This document shows positions 1-8,271 of a stretch of DNA of 50,998 nucleotides, piece by piece. Within the stretch, counting starts at the first letter, position 1, and the number at the start of each line of letters is the position of its first letter. A model generated the notes under the pieces. That model was not told the origin of the DNA. It made no database searches and worked only from the letters and a program-made list of their open reading frames with translations. This DNA is from Acidimicrobiia bacterium (GTDB taxonomy: Bacteria; Actinomycetota; Acidimicrobiia; Spongiisociales; UBA5794), in NCBI GenBank assembly GCA_029939995.1, contig JAOZRW010000011.1:1-50998 (forward strand). Direction: 5' to 3'. The position numbers and the translations under genes were made by a program.

Positions 1-2
1 CT

Positions 3-908
3 CTACGGTGCGACCGGTGCGCCGGCATCGACCAGCGACTGGTAGCTCCCGCCGTATGCCTTGACGTTGTCCGCGCCGAGTACGTGGACCACGGCAACCG
101 ACATGCCGGCTCGATGACCGGATCCGCAGTAGTTGATCACGTTCGAGTCGGTCGGAATCGCATCGAAGTCCATGGCGAGATTGTGGATGTCGATGTTCTG
201 TGCGCCTTCGACATGTCCCTTCTCGTACTCACCGGCCGTCCGAACGTCGACGAGCGCCGTTCCTGCTGCGGCGGCTTCGAGAACGCCGTCGGGCTTGCCC
301 GCCGAGTAGAAGCCGTCGGGGATGGTCGACAAGTAGCCGTCGACGGCTGCGAGCAGCGCCGGCTCGATGTCGGGTGCGCCGACCACCGGGGCTTCGGCGG
401 CTTCGGTGCTGACCTCTTCACCGGCTTCGGTCCAGCCCTTCCAACCGGGCTTGTAGGAGAGGACGTTGTCGTAGCCGAGCATGCCGAGCGAGGCCAGGGA
501 TTGCGCGGCCCGGAATCCGGAAGCGCAATACACGTAGACCTGGCTGTCGGTCGGGATCTTGTCCAGGTTCTGTGCGAGCGTCCGGATCGGGATGTTCACC
601 GCTCCGGGAATGTGCCCTTCCTCGTACTCACTCGTTTCGCGAACGTCGATCACGAGGGCGTTGCTCGCAGCGACGCCGTCCTTGAACACCTGCACGTCGC
701 CGATGGCGTAGTAGCCGTCGGGGAGTGCCTTCAGATACTCGTCGACGGACGCCGTCAGATCGAACGCCTCCGTCGTCGTGGTGGCGACGGTCGTCGTCGG
801 TGCCGCCGTCGTCGTCGTCTCTTCGCTACTCGAGCTACATGCCGCCGCGATCATCGACAGCACGAGCACGAGTCCGATGAGCAGTGACGCTCTTTGCATC
901 TTTCTCAT
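3..908 (-). CDS. Exported lipoprotein with two rhodanese domains
   Basis: Predicted sulfurtransferase anchored outside the membrane. The 301-residue protein opens with a lipoprotein signal (Arg/Lys start, hydrophobic core, lipobox ending AAAC at Cys24) and a Ser/Thr-rich linker to about residue 48. Two rhodanese domains follow (about 53-165 and 184-298), each with an intact active-site loop: YCASGFR with Cys128 and YCGSGHR with Cys261. Both domains therefore look catalytically competent, unlike many tandem rhodaneses where one is dead. The start at 908 is chosen because AAAGGGA lies just upstream and the signal peptide begins there; an in-frame upstream ATG exists at 962. It is the last gene of the molybdoenzyme operon, 73 bases after the cytochrome b gene, which suggests a substrate or product carrying sulfane sulfur (inference). 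Confidence 0.88.
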   Translation of the reverse strand: MRKMQRASLLIGLVLVLSMIAAACSSSSEETTTTAAPTTTVATTTTEAFDLTASVDEYLKALPDGYYAIGDVQVFKDGVAASNALVIDVRETSEYEEGHIPGAVNIPIRTLAQNLDKIPTDSQVYVYCASGFRAAQSLASLGMLGYDNVLSYKPGWKGWTEAGEEVSTEAAEAPVVGAPDIEPALLAAVDGYLSTIPDGFYSAGKPDGVLEAAAAGTALVDVRTAGEYEKGHVEGAQNIDIHNLAMDFDAIPTDSNVINYCGSGHRAGMSVAVVHVLGADNVKAYGGSYQSLVDAGAPVAP

Positions 909-981
909 GGTTTCCCTTTCTTTTTGCGGGAGCCCCGCGGCCCCTCTCCGGTTCTCTCTCAACCCACAGTCGTCATCGACC

Positions 982-1638
982 TCAAGCGACGGGATCCTTC
1001 GCGCCGTCGTGCTCGAGTTCCTCGACCCACTTGCCGTGTTCGAGCTTCATCTCGTCCGCCGGGACGTACCCGGTCGCCATGGAGGACCACGCCTTGTAGA
1101 CGTAGGTGAAGAACACGTGCCCGACGAGCAGCAAGGTCAGCGCGAGCATCGCGAGATCATGGATCATCGCCGTCCACGACAACATGGAGACACTGAGGTT
1201 GGCCTTGGCGAACCAGAGGACGAGTCCCGTGACCACGATGACGGCGGAGAAGACGATCACGGCCGAGTGATGCAGCTTCTGCCCGGCGTTGAGGCGGCCC
1301 TGCGGCGGCATCTCGGCGGTGCGGCCGAGGGCGTAGCGGTACATCTTCTTGAACCACACGACGTCGTCGTGGTCGTACTGGAAGGACTCCACGAGCACTT
1401 CCTTCGCCCCCGTACGATCCAACAGCAGGTAGAGGAACGGAACCGAGATGAAACCAACGGCGGCGATCCGATGCAGGTACCGGGACCAGCCACCTGCCGC
1501 GATGAACGCGAGCGGGCTCCACACCAATGCGAGACCGGTGATGAGGAGGATCAGGAACGAGCTCGCCATGATCGCGTGCACGATCCGTTGACCGGTCCGG
1601 TAGCGGAGGATCTGCCCTTCGTGCTCTTGGCCGCTCAT
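982..1638 (-). CDS. Formate-dehydrogenase-type cytochrome b (gamma) subunit
   Basis: Membrane diheme cytochrome b that would pass electrons between the quinone pool and the iron-sulfur subunit. The 218-residue protein matches the usual length of FdnI-type gamma subunits and has about four hydrophobic segments. Candidate heme histidines lie at the start of helix 1 (RIVHAI), in a YLHRIAAVGF segment, in a KLHHSAV segment and in HDLAM/GHVFF near the end. The AGQK stretch before helix 3 also resembles FdnI. Its ATG overlaps the stop of the ferredoxin gene as ATGA, indicating translational coupling. An open frame continues upstream but is only a shadow of the ferredoxin gene. Confidence 0.87.
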   Translation of the reverse strand: MSGQEHEGQILRYRTGQRIVHAIMASSFLILLITGLALVWSPLAFIAAGGWSRYLHRIAAVGFISVPFLYLLLDRTGAKEVLVESFQYDHDDVVWFKKMYRYALGRTAEMPPQGRLNAGQKLHHSAVIVFSAVIVVTGLVLWFAKANLSVSMLSWTAMIHDLAMLALTLLLVGHVFFTYVYKAWSSMATGYVPADEMKLEHGKWVEELEHDGAKDPVA

Positions 1639-2417
1639 TGCTCTTCCTCCGTGCTCTCCGAACCTCCTGCAGGCACACCCGCCTTCTCTCTCGCTTCCAG
1701 CTCCTTGAGCTCGGCCAGGTGGTTCCGTCTGGCGATGACGCCGAGGACACCGGCGCCGACTGCTGCAACGGCCGTCAACCCCATCGACACCGGCTGGACG
1801 ACACCCTTCCAGATGTCCACCGACACCGGGACCGGCTGCGGGTCGGTCGGGATATCGAACATCGCGGGGTCGTCGGGCAGGACCACGATCAACCCGAGGC
1901 CACCGGCCTGCGTCTCCCCGTAGACCTGAACCTTGGGATACCGGTCCTTCAGCTCGGCAACTCTGCTGTTCGCCTTGGCGATGATCTCGTCGCGATCGCC
2001 GTACTCGAGAGCCTGAGCGGGACACGTGGTCACGCACCACGGGGACCCGCCTCCGGATACGTTGGACGCGCAGGCGTCGCACTTGGTCGATCGACCGTTC
2101 TGCATCTTCGGCACGCCGTACGGGCATGCCTGGACGCAGTACCCGCATCCGCTGCACGCGTCCGGGTTCAACCGGGTCAGCCCGTCTTCCTTGAAGAGCG
2201 CGCCGGTCGGACACACGGCGACGCACGCCGCGTCGGCGCAGTGGTAACAGCGGTGGTTCTGGAACCCGCCGACGAGATCCGGGAACGTCCCGGACGTGTG
2301 CTCGATGAGTTCGATGTACTGCGTGTTGACGGGGAGTTGGTTCCCCGCCTTGCATGCCAACACGCATGCTTCGCATCCGATGCAACGGGTCATGTCGAGA
2401 AGGAATGCAGATGCCAT
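1635..2417 (-). CDS. Four-cluster ferredoxin-like electron-transfer subunit (beta)
   Basis: Iron-sulfur subunit of the molybdopterin oxidoreductase complex (DMSO reductase superfamily, FdnH/PhsB/PsrB type). Sixteen cysteines fall in four groups: Cys12/15/18/22, Cys57/60/65/69, Cys88/91/94/98 and Cys113/116/128/132, enough for four [4Fe-4S] clusters. A C-terminal hydrophobic helix (about residues 210-230) should anchor it to the membrane, as in formate dehydrogenase-N beta subunits. It has no signal of its own, so it would be exported with the TAT-bearing catalytic subunit, as known for this family. It starts one base after the catalytic gene's stop and overlaps the cytochrome gene by four bases. 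Confidence 0.92.
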   Translation of the reverse strand: MASAFLLDMTRCIGCEACVLACKAGNQLPVNTQYIELIEHTSGTFPDLVGGFQNHRCYHCADAACVAVCPTGALFKEDGLTRLNPDACSGCGYCVQACPYGVPKMQNGRSTKCDACASNVSGGGSPWCVTTCPAQALEYGDRDEIIAKANSRVAELKDRYPKVQVYGETQAGGLGLIVVLPDDPAMFDIPTDPQPVPVSVDIWKGVVQPVSMGLTAVAAVGAGVLGVIARRNHLAELKELEAREKAGVPAGGSESTEEEQ

Positions 2418-2418
2418 G

Positions 2419-4710
2419 TCAGCCTCCCTCCACCAGTCGAACGAAGTTGACGCGAAGCCCGGCTCCCCCGCTGATCGGGTCGAGTTTGTACCGGCTCATG
2501 AGCTTCGTGTCGCTTGCGCCCTTGCCGTTCGCATTCGTGAGGCCTTCAGCGTGCTGACCGAATCCGTGCGCCATGAAGATGGCGTCTTTCCGGATCCGTT
2601 GCGTCGCCTTGATGGAGATCGGACCCGTACGATCCCCCACTTCGTTCTCCAGCCACACCCGGTCTCCGTTCGAGTACCCCAATGCGGTGGCTTCGTCCTC
2701 GTTGATCCACAACTCGTTCTCCGGGTACACCGCGCTCAAGTCCGGCGTGTTCTGCGTCTTCGCGAACGTGTGCACCGGCGCTCTCCCGTAGAGAAGGCGG
2801 TAGTACCCGTCCGGCGGTTCCTCGGTCGGTTCGTACACAGGGATCGGATCGAGCCCGGCCTCTGCCAGTTCGGCGACTGAGAGTTCGATCTTCCCCGACG
2901 GCGTGTGGAACGGCGTCTCGTCGTCCGCTTCGAAGTCTTCGAGGTACGGCTTGCCCTCCTGGATGATCACGCCACCGGCGTCGTGCATCTTCTCGAGGTT
3001 GGAGCCCACCGAGCGCAGGCGCGTATTGAGATACTCTTCGATCGTCTCCCACTTGAAGAAGGGATCCAGCCCCACCCTCAGGCCGAGCTCCCTCGCCATC
3101 ATCCACCCGGGCATCGTGTCGTACATCGGAGGAACGGCCGGCTCCCGGAGTTGAATGAACGGCGTCTTGTACGCGACCGTTGAGAGCTCGTCGTACCGTT
3201 CGAGATAGGTCGCTTCCGGGAAGACGACGTCCGCCCACGCGACGTGCTCCTGCGGCAACACGTCGACGGCGAGCACGAAGTCGAGCTTCTTGAGCGCCTC
3301 GATCGTGCGATTCGGCATCGGTATCGAATTGAGGAGATTCACGCCGTAGACGATCAGGCCCGCGATCCGGTATGGATCGTCGGTGATCATCGGATCGATC
3401 AGCTCCTGCATCGCGGTCGGGCCCCGCAAGAACGTTTCCCGTGCTCCGTCGGCGCGGGCCTTGCCGGTCGGGCCGAGCGGCAATTCAGCGCTCTCTTCCC
3501 CCGGCTCGGCGGAGCAACCGCCCGAGCTTCCGTGTACGGCGAACGGCGGGTGCGGATAGGGCTCGAGGAACGGGGACTTGTTGAAGTACATGCCGCCGTG
3601 TCTGCCGTAGGCGCCGAGGAGCGAGTTGACGAGAAACTCGGCACGCATCCGCTGCGTGTCGTTCCCGTACCAGGTCACGTGGCGGCCGGGCATGATGACT
3701 GCTCGCGGCAAACGGTCGGACATGACCCTGGCCGTCGTTCGGATCTGATCGGCTGAGAGGTCGGTGATGCCCGCCGCCCATTCGGGGGTGAACTCCTGGA
3801 CATGTGCCGTGAGTTCGTCGAGTCCCGTCGCCCACCGGTCGAGGTAGTCCCGGTCGAAACGGTCCTCGGTGATCAGCACATTGGCCCACGCCAGCAGCAG
3901 CGCCGTGTCGGTGCCCGGTTTGATCGGCAGCCAGTAGTCGGCCTTCGCCGCCGCTGCGGAGAAACGCGGATCGACCACGATCACCTGAGCTCCACGGGAC
4001 CGCGCCTCGACGAAGTCCTGCATGACGGTGTTGCGTGAGTCCTCGCCGATGTGGCTCCCGATGAGCGTGATGCACTCCATCTCGTCCCAGTCCAGCGGTT
4101 CGTGTCCGCCGACGGGGAACCCGAAGGTCAGTGTGGAGGCTTCATCGCGCGGGCTGAGACAGAGAGACGACGACGGCTTCGCAGCGTTCGGCGTCCCCCA
4201 CGCCTGGGCGAAGTAGTCGGTGAACCAGAAATCTCCCGAGGTATGGCCGAAGATCGCCAGCGACTCGGGTCCGTACTGATCCTTGATGGCGAGGATCTTC
4301 TCCGCCGTGTAGTCCAGAGCCTCCTCCCAGGTGACTTCCCGGAACTTGCCTTCGCCACGCTCGCCGGTTCGGATCATCGGCGATTGAAGACGGTCGGGGT
4401 CGTTCATGAAGGAGACGCCGGCCTGGCCGCGCCCGCACAGCTTCCCGCGACTCTTCGGATCCGGCGAGTTGCCGTCGATCTTGATGACCTGCCCGTTGAC
4501 GGATTGAACGGCGATGCCGCACCGCCACGGGCACATGTCGCAGTAGTTGTACGTCGTGACGACCTCGCCGCTCGCGAACCAGGGCGGGTCGGGGTAGCGC
4601 ATCGCGAGGTTCGATCGGCCGGGTCCCATGCCGGTACCGACGAGTGCCGTACCGGCGAGGCCGGTTGCAAGGAACTGTCTTCTGGTGATCTGGAGATCAA
4701 CTCTGGCCAC
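2419..4710 (-). CDS. TAT-exported molybdopterin oxidoreductase, catalytic subunit
   Basis: Catalytic subunit of a DMSO-reductase-superfamily enzyme, acting outside the membrane. The 763-residue protein begins with a twin-arginine signal (TRRQFLATG, Arg10-Arg11). A [4Fe-4S] site follows: Cys57, Cys60, Cys64 and Cys92. The expected molybdenum ligand position holds Cys184 (SSLCLSPRDE), not selenocysteine. The length fits PsrA/PhsA-type polysulfide or thiosulfate reductases (about 750-765) better than formate dehydrogenase-N alpha (about 1,000). The start is GTG at 4710 with AGGGAG upstream. Partners are a four-cluster ferredoxin, an FdnI-like cytochrome b and a rhodanese lipoprotein. Substrate cannot be read from the sequence; a sulfur compound is the best guess, formate or another oxyanion an alternative. 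Confidence 0.9.
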   Translation of the reverse strand: MARVDLQITRRQFLATGLAGTALVGTGMGPGRSNLAMRYPDPPWFASGEVVTTYNYCDMCPWRCGIAVQSVNGQVIKIDGNSPDPKSRGKLCGRGQAGVSFMNDPDRLQSPMIRTGERGEGKFREVTWEEALDYTAEKILAIKDQYGPESLAIFGHTSGDFWFTDYFAQAWGTPNAAKPSSSLCLSPRDEASTLTFGFPVGGHEPLDWDEMECITLIGSHIGEDSRNTVMQDFVEARSRGAQVIVVDPRFSAAAAKADYWLPIKPGTDTALLLAWANVLITEDRFDRDYLDRWATGLDELTAHVQEFTPEWAAGITDLSADQIRTTARVMSDRLPRAVIMPGRHVTWYGNDTQRMRAEFLVNSLLGAYGRHGGMYFNKSPFLEPYPHPPFAVHGSSGGCSAEPGEESAELPLGPTGKARADGARETFLRGPTAMQELIDPMITDDPYRIAGLIVYGVNLLNSIPMPNRTIEALKKLDFVLAVDVLPQEHVAWADVVFPEATYLERYDELSTVAYKTPFIQLREPAVPPMYDTMPGWMMARELGLRVGLDPFFKWETIEEYLNTRLRSVGSNLEKMHDAGGVIIQEGKPYLEDFEADDETPFHTPSGKIELSVAELAEAGLDPIPVYEPTEEPPDGYYRLLYGRAPVHTFAKTQNTPDLSAVYPENELWINEDEATALGYSNGDRVWLENEVGDRTGPISIKATQRIRKDAIFMAHGFGQHAEGLTNANGKGASDTKLMSRYKLDPISGGAGLRVNFVRLVEGG

Positions 4711-4840
4711 GCGGAAACTCCCTTTTGGAAGATCCTCGTTGCGTGGCTACTTCGTCGCCTGGATCCTTCTCCGATCCAGAGACGTCCACGTACCCGCGGA
4801 TCGCTATGTCGCCATTGTTTGCCGGAGCCCCTCTCGTTCT

Positions 4841-4860
4841 CTAGGGACCGAAGTCCCGTG
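4841..4860. promoter_or_regulatory. DosR/DevR-like palindrome
   Basis: The core GGGAC-CGAA-GTCCC (4844-4857) is a perfect five-base inverted repeat with a four-base spacer and matches the core of the mycobacterial DosR box. A second half-site, AAAAGTCCC, lies at 4870-4878. The pair sits in the divergent region between the molybdoenzyme operon and the aminotransferase gene. A DevR/DevS-like pair is encoded in this window at 27.9-29.8 kb. Binding is inferred from the motif only. Confidence 0.45.
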
Positions 4861-4930
4861 CATCGCGGCAAAAGTCCCTATGCGCAGCGACGCCCCCGGA
4901 CGTCTGTTCGGATCTGGATCCGTGCCGGCC

Positions 4931-4936
4931 TACTCT
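4931..4936 (+). promoter_or_regulatory. Probable -10 element, leaderless start of the aminotransferase gene
   Basis: TACTCT ends seven bases before the ATG at 4944, and there is no Shine-Dalgarno sequence. Transcription would start at or next to the first codon. Confidence 0.45.
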
Positions 4937-4943
4937 TCGGCCC

Positions 4944-6614
4944 ATGGATCTCATCGAGACGATTCGCGCATCAGTCATCGGGTCCGAATACGCGGTTCCC
5001 GGCCCGTTCGGGTACCGGAGGGTCACGTACGCCGACTACACCGCGTCCGGTCGCTCACTGTCGTTCATCGAGGACTACATCCGCGACGTCGTGCTCCCCC
5101 TGTACGCCAACACGCACACGGAGTCGTCCGGCACCGGTCTGCAGACAACCCGGTTCCGCGAGGAGGCACGCGAGTTGATCCGCACCTGCGTCAACGCCGA
5201 CGACGCGTACGCGGTCGTCTTCGCCGGGTCGGGTGCCACCGGGGCGATCAACCACCTCGTGAACGTGCTCGGCCTCCGCATCCCGTGCACCCTCGAGGAC
5301 CGCTACCACCTGTCGGACCACATCCCGGCCTCGGAGCGACCGGTCGTGTTCATCGGGCCCTTCGAGCACCACTCCAACGAACTGACGTGGAGGGAATCGA
5401 TCGCGGACGTGGTCCGCATCGCCGAGGACGCCGACGGCCACGTCGACGTCGTCGACCTCGAACGCCGGCTCGAGGAATACGCGGATCGTCCTCTGAAGAT
5501 CGGAAGCTTCTCCGCCGCGTCGAACGTCACCGGGATCATCTCGGACACGCGTGCGATCGCCCACCTCCTCCACGACCACGGGGCGCTGTCGTTCTGGGAT
5601 TTCGCCGCCGCTGCACCGTACGTCGCGATCGACGTGCTCCCCGACGACGATCCGCTCGCCTACAAGGATGCGATCTTCATCTCACCGCACAAGATGATCG
5701 GCGGGCCCGGAACGCCCGGCGTCCTCGTAGCCCGCAAGGACCTCTTCAAGAACCGCGTCCCGGCGAACCCCGGCGGCGGCACGGTGGCGTTCGTCAACCC
5801 GAGCGATCATCGGTACCTCGACGACATCGAACATCGCGAGGAGGGTGGAACGCCGGCGATCATCGAGTCCATCCGCGCCGGCCTCGTCTTCCAGGTGAAG
5901 CGGGCCGTCGGGAGCGAACGGATCCGCCGCCTCGAAGAGAGCTTCATCGAACGAGCGATCGCTTCGTGGAGCGCGAACCCGAACATCAAGATCCTCGGGA
6001 ACCCGGAGGCGGATCGACTCTCGATCGTCTCGTTCGTGATCCGCCACGGCGATCGCTACCTCCATCACAACTTCGTCGTCGCCCTGCTCAACGATCTGTT
6101 CGGAATCCAGTCGCGAGGCGGATGCTCGTGCGCCGGCCCGTACGGTCACCAGTTGCTCGGAATCGATCTCGACACCTCGCTCGAGTTCGAGAAGGAGATC
6201 GAGCGTGGTTGCGAAGGCATCAAGCCCGGCTGGGTGCGGGTCAACTTCAACTACTTCATCGCCGAAGAGGTCTTCGATTTCATCGTAGAGGCCGTGCACC
6301 TCGCGGCGAACGACGGCTGGCGGCTTCTTCCTCACTACACGTTCGACGCGACGACCGGGCTCTGGGAGCACGCGGGAGGGCGCGGCGAAGCGCCGCTCAG
6401 CCTGTCCGAGATCGACTACTCCGACGGTTGGATGCGCTACGACCACCGGCCGCAGCGAGATCCCGACACCGTTCTCCCCCGTTACCTCGACGAGGCAGCG
6501 TCGATCCTCGCCGGGGCTCTGCCGGTCGATGGGGAGATCGAACGGGAGACGTTCACAGAGGACTTCGAACGCCTGCGCTGGTTCACGCTCCCCTTCGAGG
6601 CGATCGATGGCTGA
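4944..6614 (+). CDS. Class V aminotransferase-fold PLP enzyme (cysteine desulfurase/selenocysteine lyase-like)
   Basis: PLP-dependent enzyme of the class V aminotransferase family, probably mobilising sulfur or selenium from an amino acid. The PLP lysine is Lys250 in SPHKMIGGPGTPG. The conserved His pair is at 142-143 (FEHHSNEL), and a cysteine-bearing loop like that of desulfurases is RGGCSCAGPYG (Cys394, Cys396). The length, 556 residues, exceeds the usual 400 or so; the extra C-terminal part from about residue 460 is unassigned. The gene is divergent from the molybdoenzyme operon. Molybdoenzymes of the formate dehydrogenase type need a persulfide donor for cofactor sulfuration, so a link is possible but unproven. 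The stop overlaps the next gene by eight bases. Confidence 0.85.
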   Translation: MDLIETIRASVIGSEYAVPGPFGYRRVTYADYTASGRSLSFIEDYIRDVVLPLYANTHTESSGTGLQTTRFREEARELIRTCVNADDAYAVVFAGSGATGAINHLVNVLGLRIPCTLEDRYHLSDHIPASERPVVFIGPFEHHSNELTWRESIADVVRIAEDADGHVDVVDLERRLEEYADRPLKIGSFSAASNVTGIISDTRAIAHLLHDHGALSFWDFAAAAPYVAIDVLPDDDPLAYKDAIFISPHKMIGGPGTPGVLVARKDLFKNRVPANPGGGTVAFVNPSDHRYLDDIEHREEGGTPAIIESIRAGLVFQVKRAVGSERIRRLEESFIERAIASWSANPNIKILGNPEADRLSIVSFVIRHGDRYLHHNFVVALLNDLFGIQSRGGCSCAGPYGHQLLGIDLDTSLEFEKEIERGCEGIKPGWVRVNFNYFIAEEVFDFIVEAVHLAANDGWRLLPHYTFDATTGLWEHAGGRGEAPLSLSEIDYSDGWMRYDHRPQRDPDTVLPRYLDEAASILAGALPVDGEIERETFTEDFERLRWFTLPFEAIDG

Positions 6615-7497
6615 GGTACCCGCACCGGAGTGGTTCACACGCGCCGTCGAGACGCCGTATCGTGAACGATGGCTCCCCGTCTCCGGAACGGACATCCACT
6701 ATCTCGAGTGGGGCGAGCAGGGTCTCCCCGGTCTCGTCTTCGTCCACGGCGGAGCCGCCCACGCACACTGGTGGTCGTTCCTCGCCCCCATGTTCGCCAA
6801 GCGGTGGCACGCCGTGGCACTCGACCTCTCGGGTCACGGCGACAGCGGCAGACGGGACCGCTACGACCATCGCCTCTGGGCGGAAGAGGTCGTTGCCGTA
6901 GCCGACGCCGCCGGCTTCCCGAGCCCGCCGGTCGTCGTCGGCCATTCACTCGGAGGGCTGGTGACGATCCAGCTCGCCTCGACGCACTGTGATCGCCTCG
7001 CGGGAGCCGTGATCGTCGATTCGCCGGTTCGAGAACCCGACCCCGAGTCACGCGCCGGAGCCAGAGGGCAGGCGTTCAGGACACCCGGCACCTACCCGGA
7101 CGAGGCGACGGCGATCGAGCACTTTCGCCTCATCCCCCCGCAACCGTGTGAGAACCAGTACATCGTGGATCACATCGCCCGCCTCTCGCTCCACGAGACC
7201 GACGAAGGATGGACGTGGAAATTCGATCCGCATCTGTTCGACCAGACGCTCGTCTCGATGAGGGACCAACTCGCCTCGGTCCACTGCCGGATCGCCCTGT
7301 TCCGGGGAGAGTCGAGCACCGTCGTTCCCGAGAACACGGCGGCCTACATGTACGAGCTCATGGGGAGGAACGCACCGGTCGTGTCCATCCCCGAGGCACA
7401 TCACCACCTGATCCTGGACCAGCCGCTTGCGTTCGTCGCGGCGTTGAGAACCCTCCTCGCCGACTGGGATCACTCGATTCCGCGCACAGCCCTCTAG
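6607..7497 (+). CDS. Alpha/beta hydrolase
   Basis: Predicted hydrolase of the alpha/beta fold, 296 residues. The nucleophile elbow is GHSLGG, an oxyanion/strand segment reads FVHGGAAHAHWW, and LDLSGHGDSGRRD is the usual loop after strand 4. A late histidine in PEAHHHLILDQP is the likely catalytic His. No signal peptide is seen, so it is probably cytoplasmic. The ATG at 6607 lies inside the end of the preceding gene (eight-base overlap), implying co-transcription and possibly coupled translation. Substrate is unknown; esterase, haloperoxidase-like or C-C hydrolase activities all use this scaffold. Confidence 0.85.
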   Translation: MAEVPAPEWFTRAVETPYRERWLPVSGTDIHYLEWGEQGLPGLVFVHGGAAHAHWWSFLAPMFAKRWHAVALDLSGHGDSGRRDRYDHRLWAEEVVAVADAAGFPSPPVVVGHSLGGLVTIQLASTHCDRLAGAVIVDSPVREPDPESRAGARGQAFRTPGTYPDEATAIEHFRLIPPQPCENQYIVDHIARLSLHETDEGWTWKFDPHLFDQTLVSMRDQLASVHCRIALFRGESSTVVPENTAAYMYELMGRNAPVVSIPEAHHHLILDQPLAFVAALRTLLADWDHSIPRTAL

Positions 7498-7533
7498 AAA
7501 CGGCGCGTCCCGACCGATAACGATCGAGAACGT

Positions 7534-8202
7534 GTGCTCGAAAGGCCAAGAGGAATGCGCGAAGGACGGGGTTCAGTCCTGACACTCGATCAGGCATATC
7601 AAGCCACGTATCTATGGATGTTCCACGTCGGCGAACCGCCGACCGAGGTCACCGAGCGCGGGCTTCAGGCCGTCGAACTCCGCTCGAAGGGGCTCGCCGC
7701 GTTCGTCCGCGTCCCGGATCGTCCGATCGGGCAGCGCACGGTGCTGGCGGTTCTCGCCTCGGAGCCGGAAGATCGAACGCGCGTGATCTTCTCGGCGGCC
7801 GGGTTCACACCGGCGGCGATCAGCATCGCCCAGGCGCAGGGCATCGCCCTGTTCGCGCTCGACGGCAACGGACGGGCTCGACCGCAGAACGGCCGTGCCT
7901 CGGCCATCGCGCCCATCGACGACGCCCCGGCCCCGTTCACCGAGACGGTCGTCGAAGAAGAGTTGACGAAGGCCTTCTCCGATTGGGGCAAGACCGATTT
8001 CCGCAAGGACGAGTGGATCGACTGTCCGTCGTGTGGCACCAATCAGCATCACACGCTCGACAACTGCCGGGTCTGCGGCGCCTCGCTCCGGGGGACGACG
8101 TCGACCGCCGCACCGCCCGACGGATTCGTGTACCGCTGCAAAGAGTGCGGGTCTCACGACGTCGAGGTTGTCAGAGCCGACGACGTCGCCCGGCGCGTGT
8201 AG
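7534..8202 (+). CDS. Mrr-like N-terminal domain with two C-terminal zinc ribbons
   Basis: Unassigned protein of about 215-222 residues. The N-terminal half has a pattern like the Mrr-type restriction endonuclease fold: a strand with VLAVLASEPEDRTRVIFSAAGF, then a helix and a QGIALFALDGN segment. I do not see the canonical D...QxK catalytic set, so activity is doubtful. The C-terminal part carries two zinc ribbons: CPSCG...CRVCG (about residues 167-188) and a half-ribbon CKECG near 205, followed by HDVEVVR. That architecture suggests nucleic-acid or protein binding. The start is uncertain: GTG at 7534 or ATG at 7555; the only purine-rich site (AAGAGGA) touches the 7555 ATG too closely to decide. 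Confidence 0.6.
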   Translation: MLERPRGMREGRGSVLTLDQAYQATYLWMFHVGEPPTEVTERGLQAVELRSKGLAAFVRVPDRPIGQRTVLAVLASEPEDRTRVIFSAAGFTPAAISIAQAQGIALFALDGNGRARPQNGRASAIAPIDDAPAPFTETVVEEELTKAFSDWGKTDFRKDEWIDCPSCGTNQHHTLDNCRVCGASLRGTTSTAAPPDGFVYRCKECGSHDVEVVRADDVARRV

Positions 8203-8271
8203 CGACGCCCCTCCCGGGCATCGGACTGTCGACGCCGGAATGGCACGCGCCCGATCTCCGTTGCCTTTCTG

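Noticed and set aside
982-2385. A 467-codon version of the cytochrome b gene
   Set aside because: The first 249 codons run out of frame through the ferredoxin gene; the ATGA junction at 1635-1638 gives the real start.
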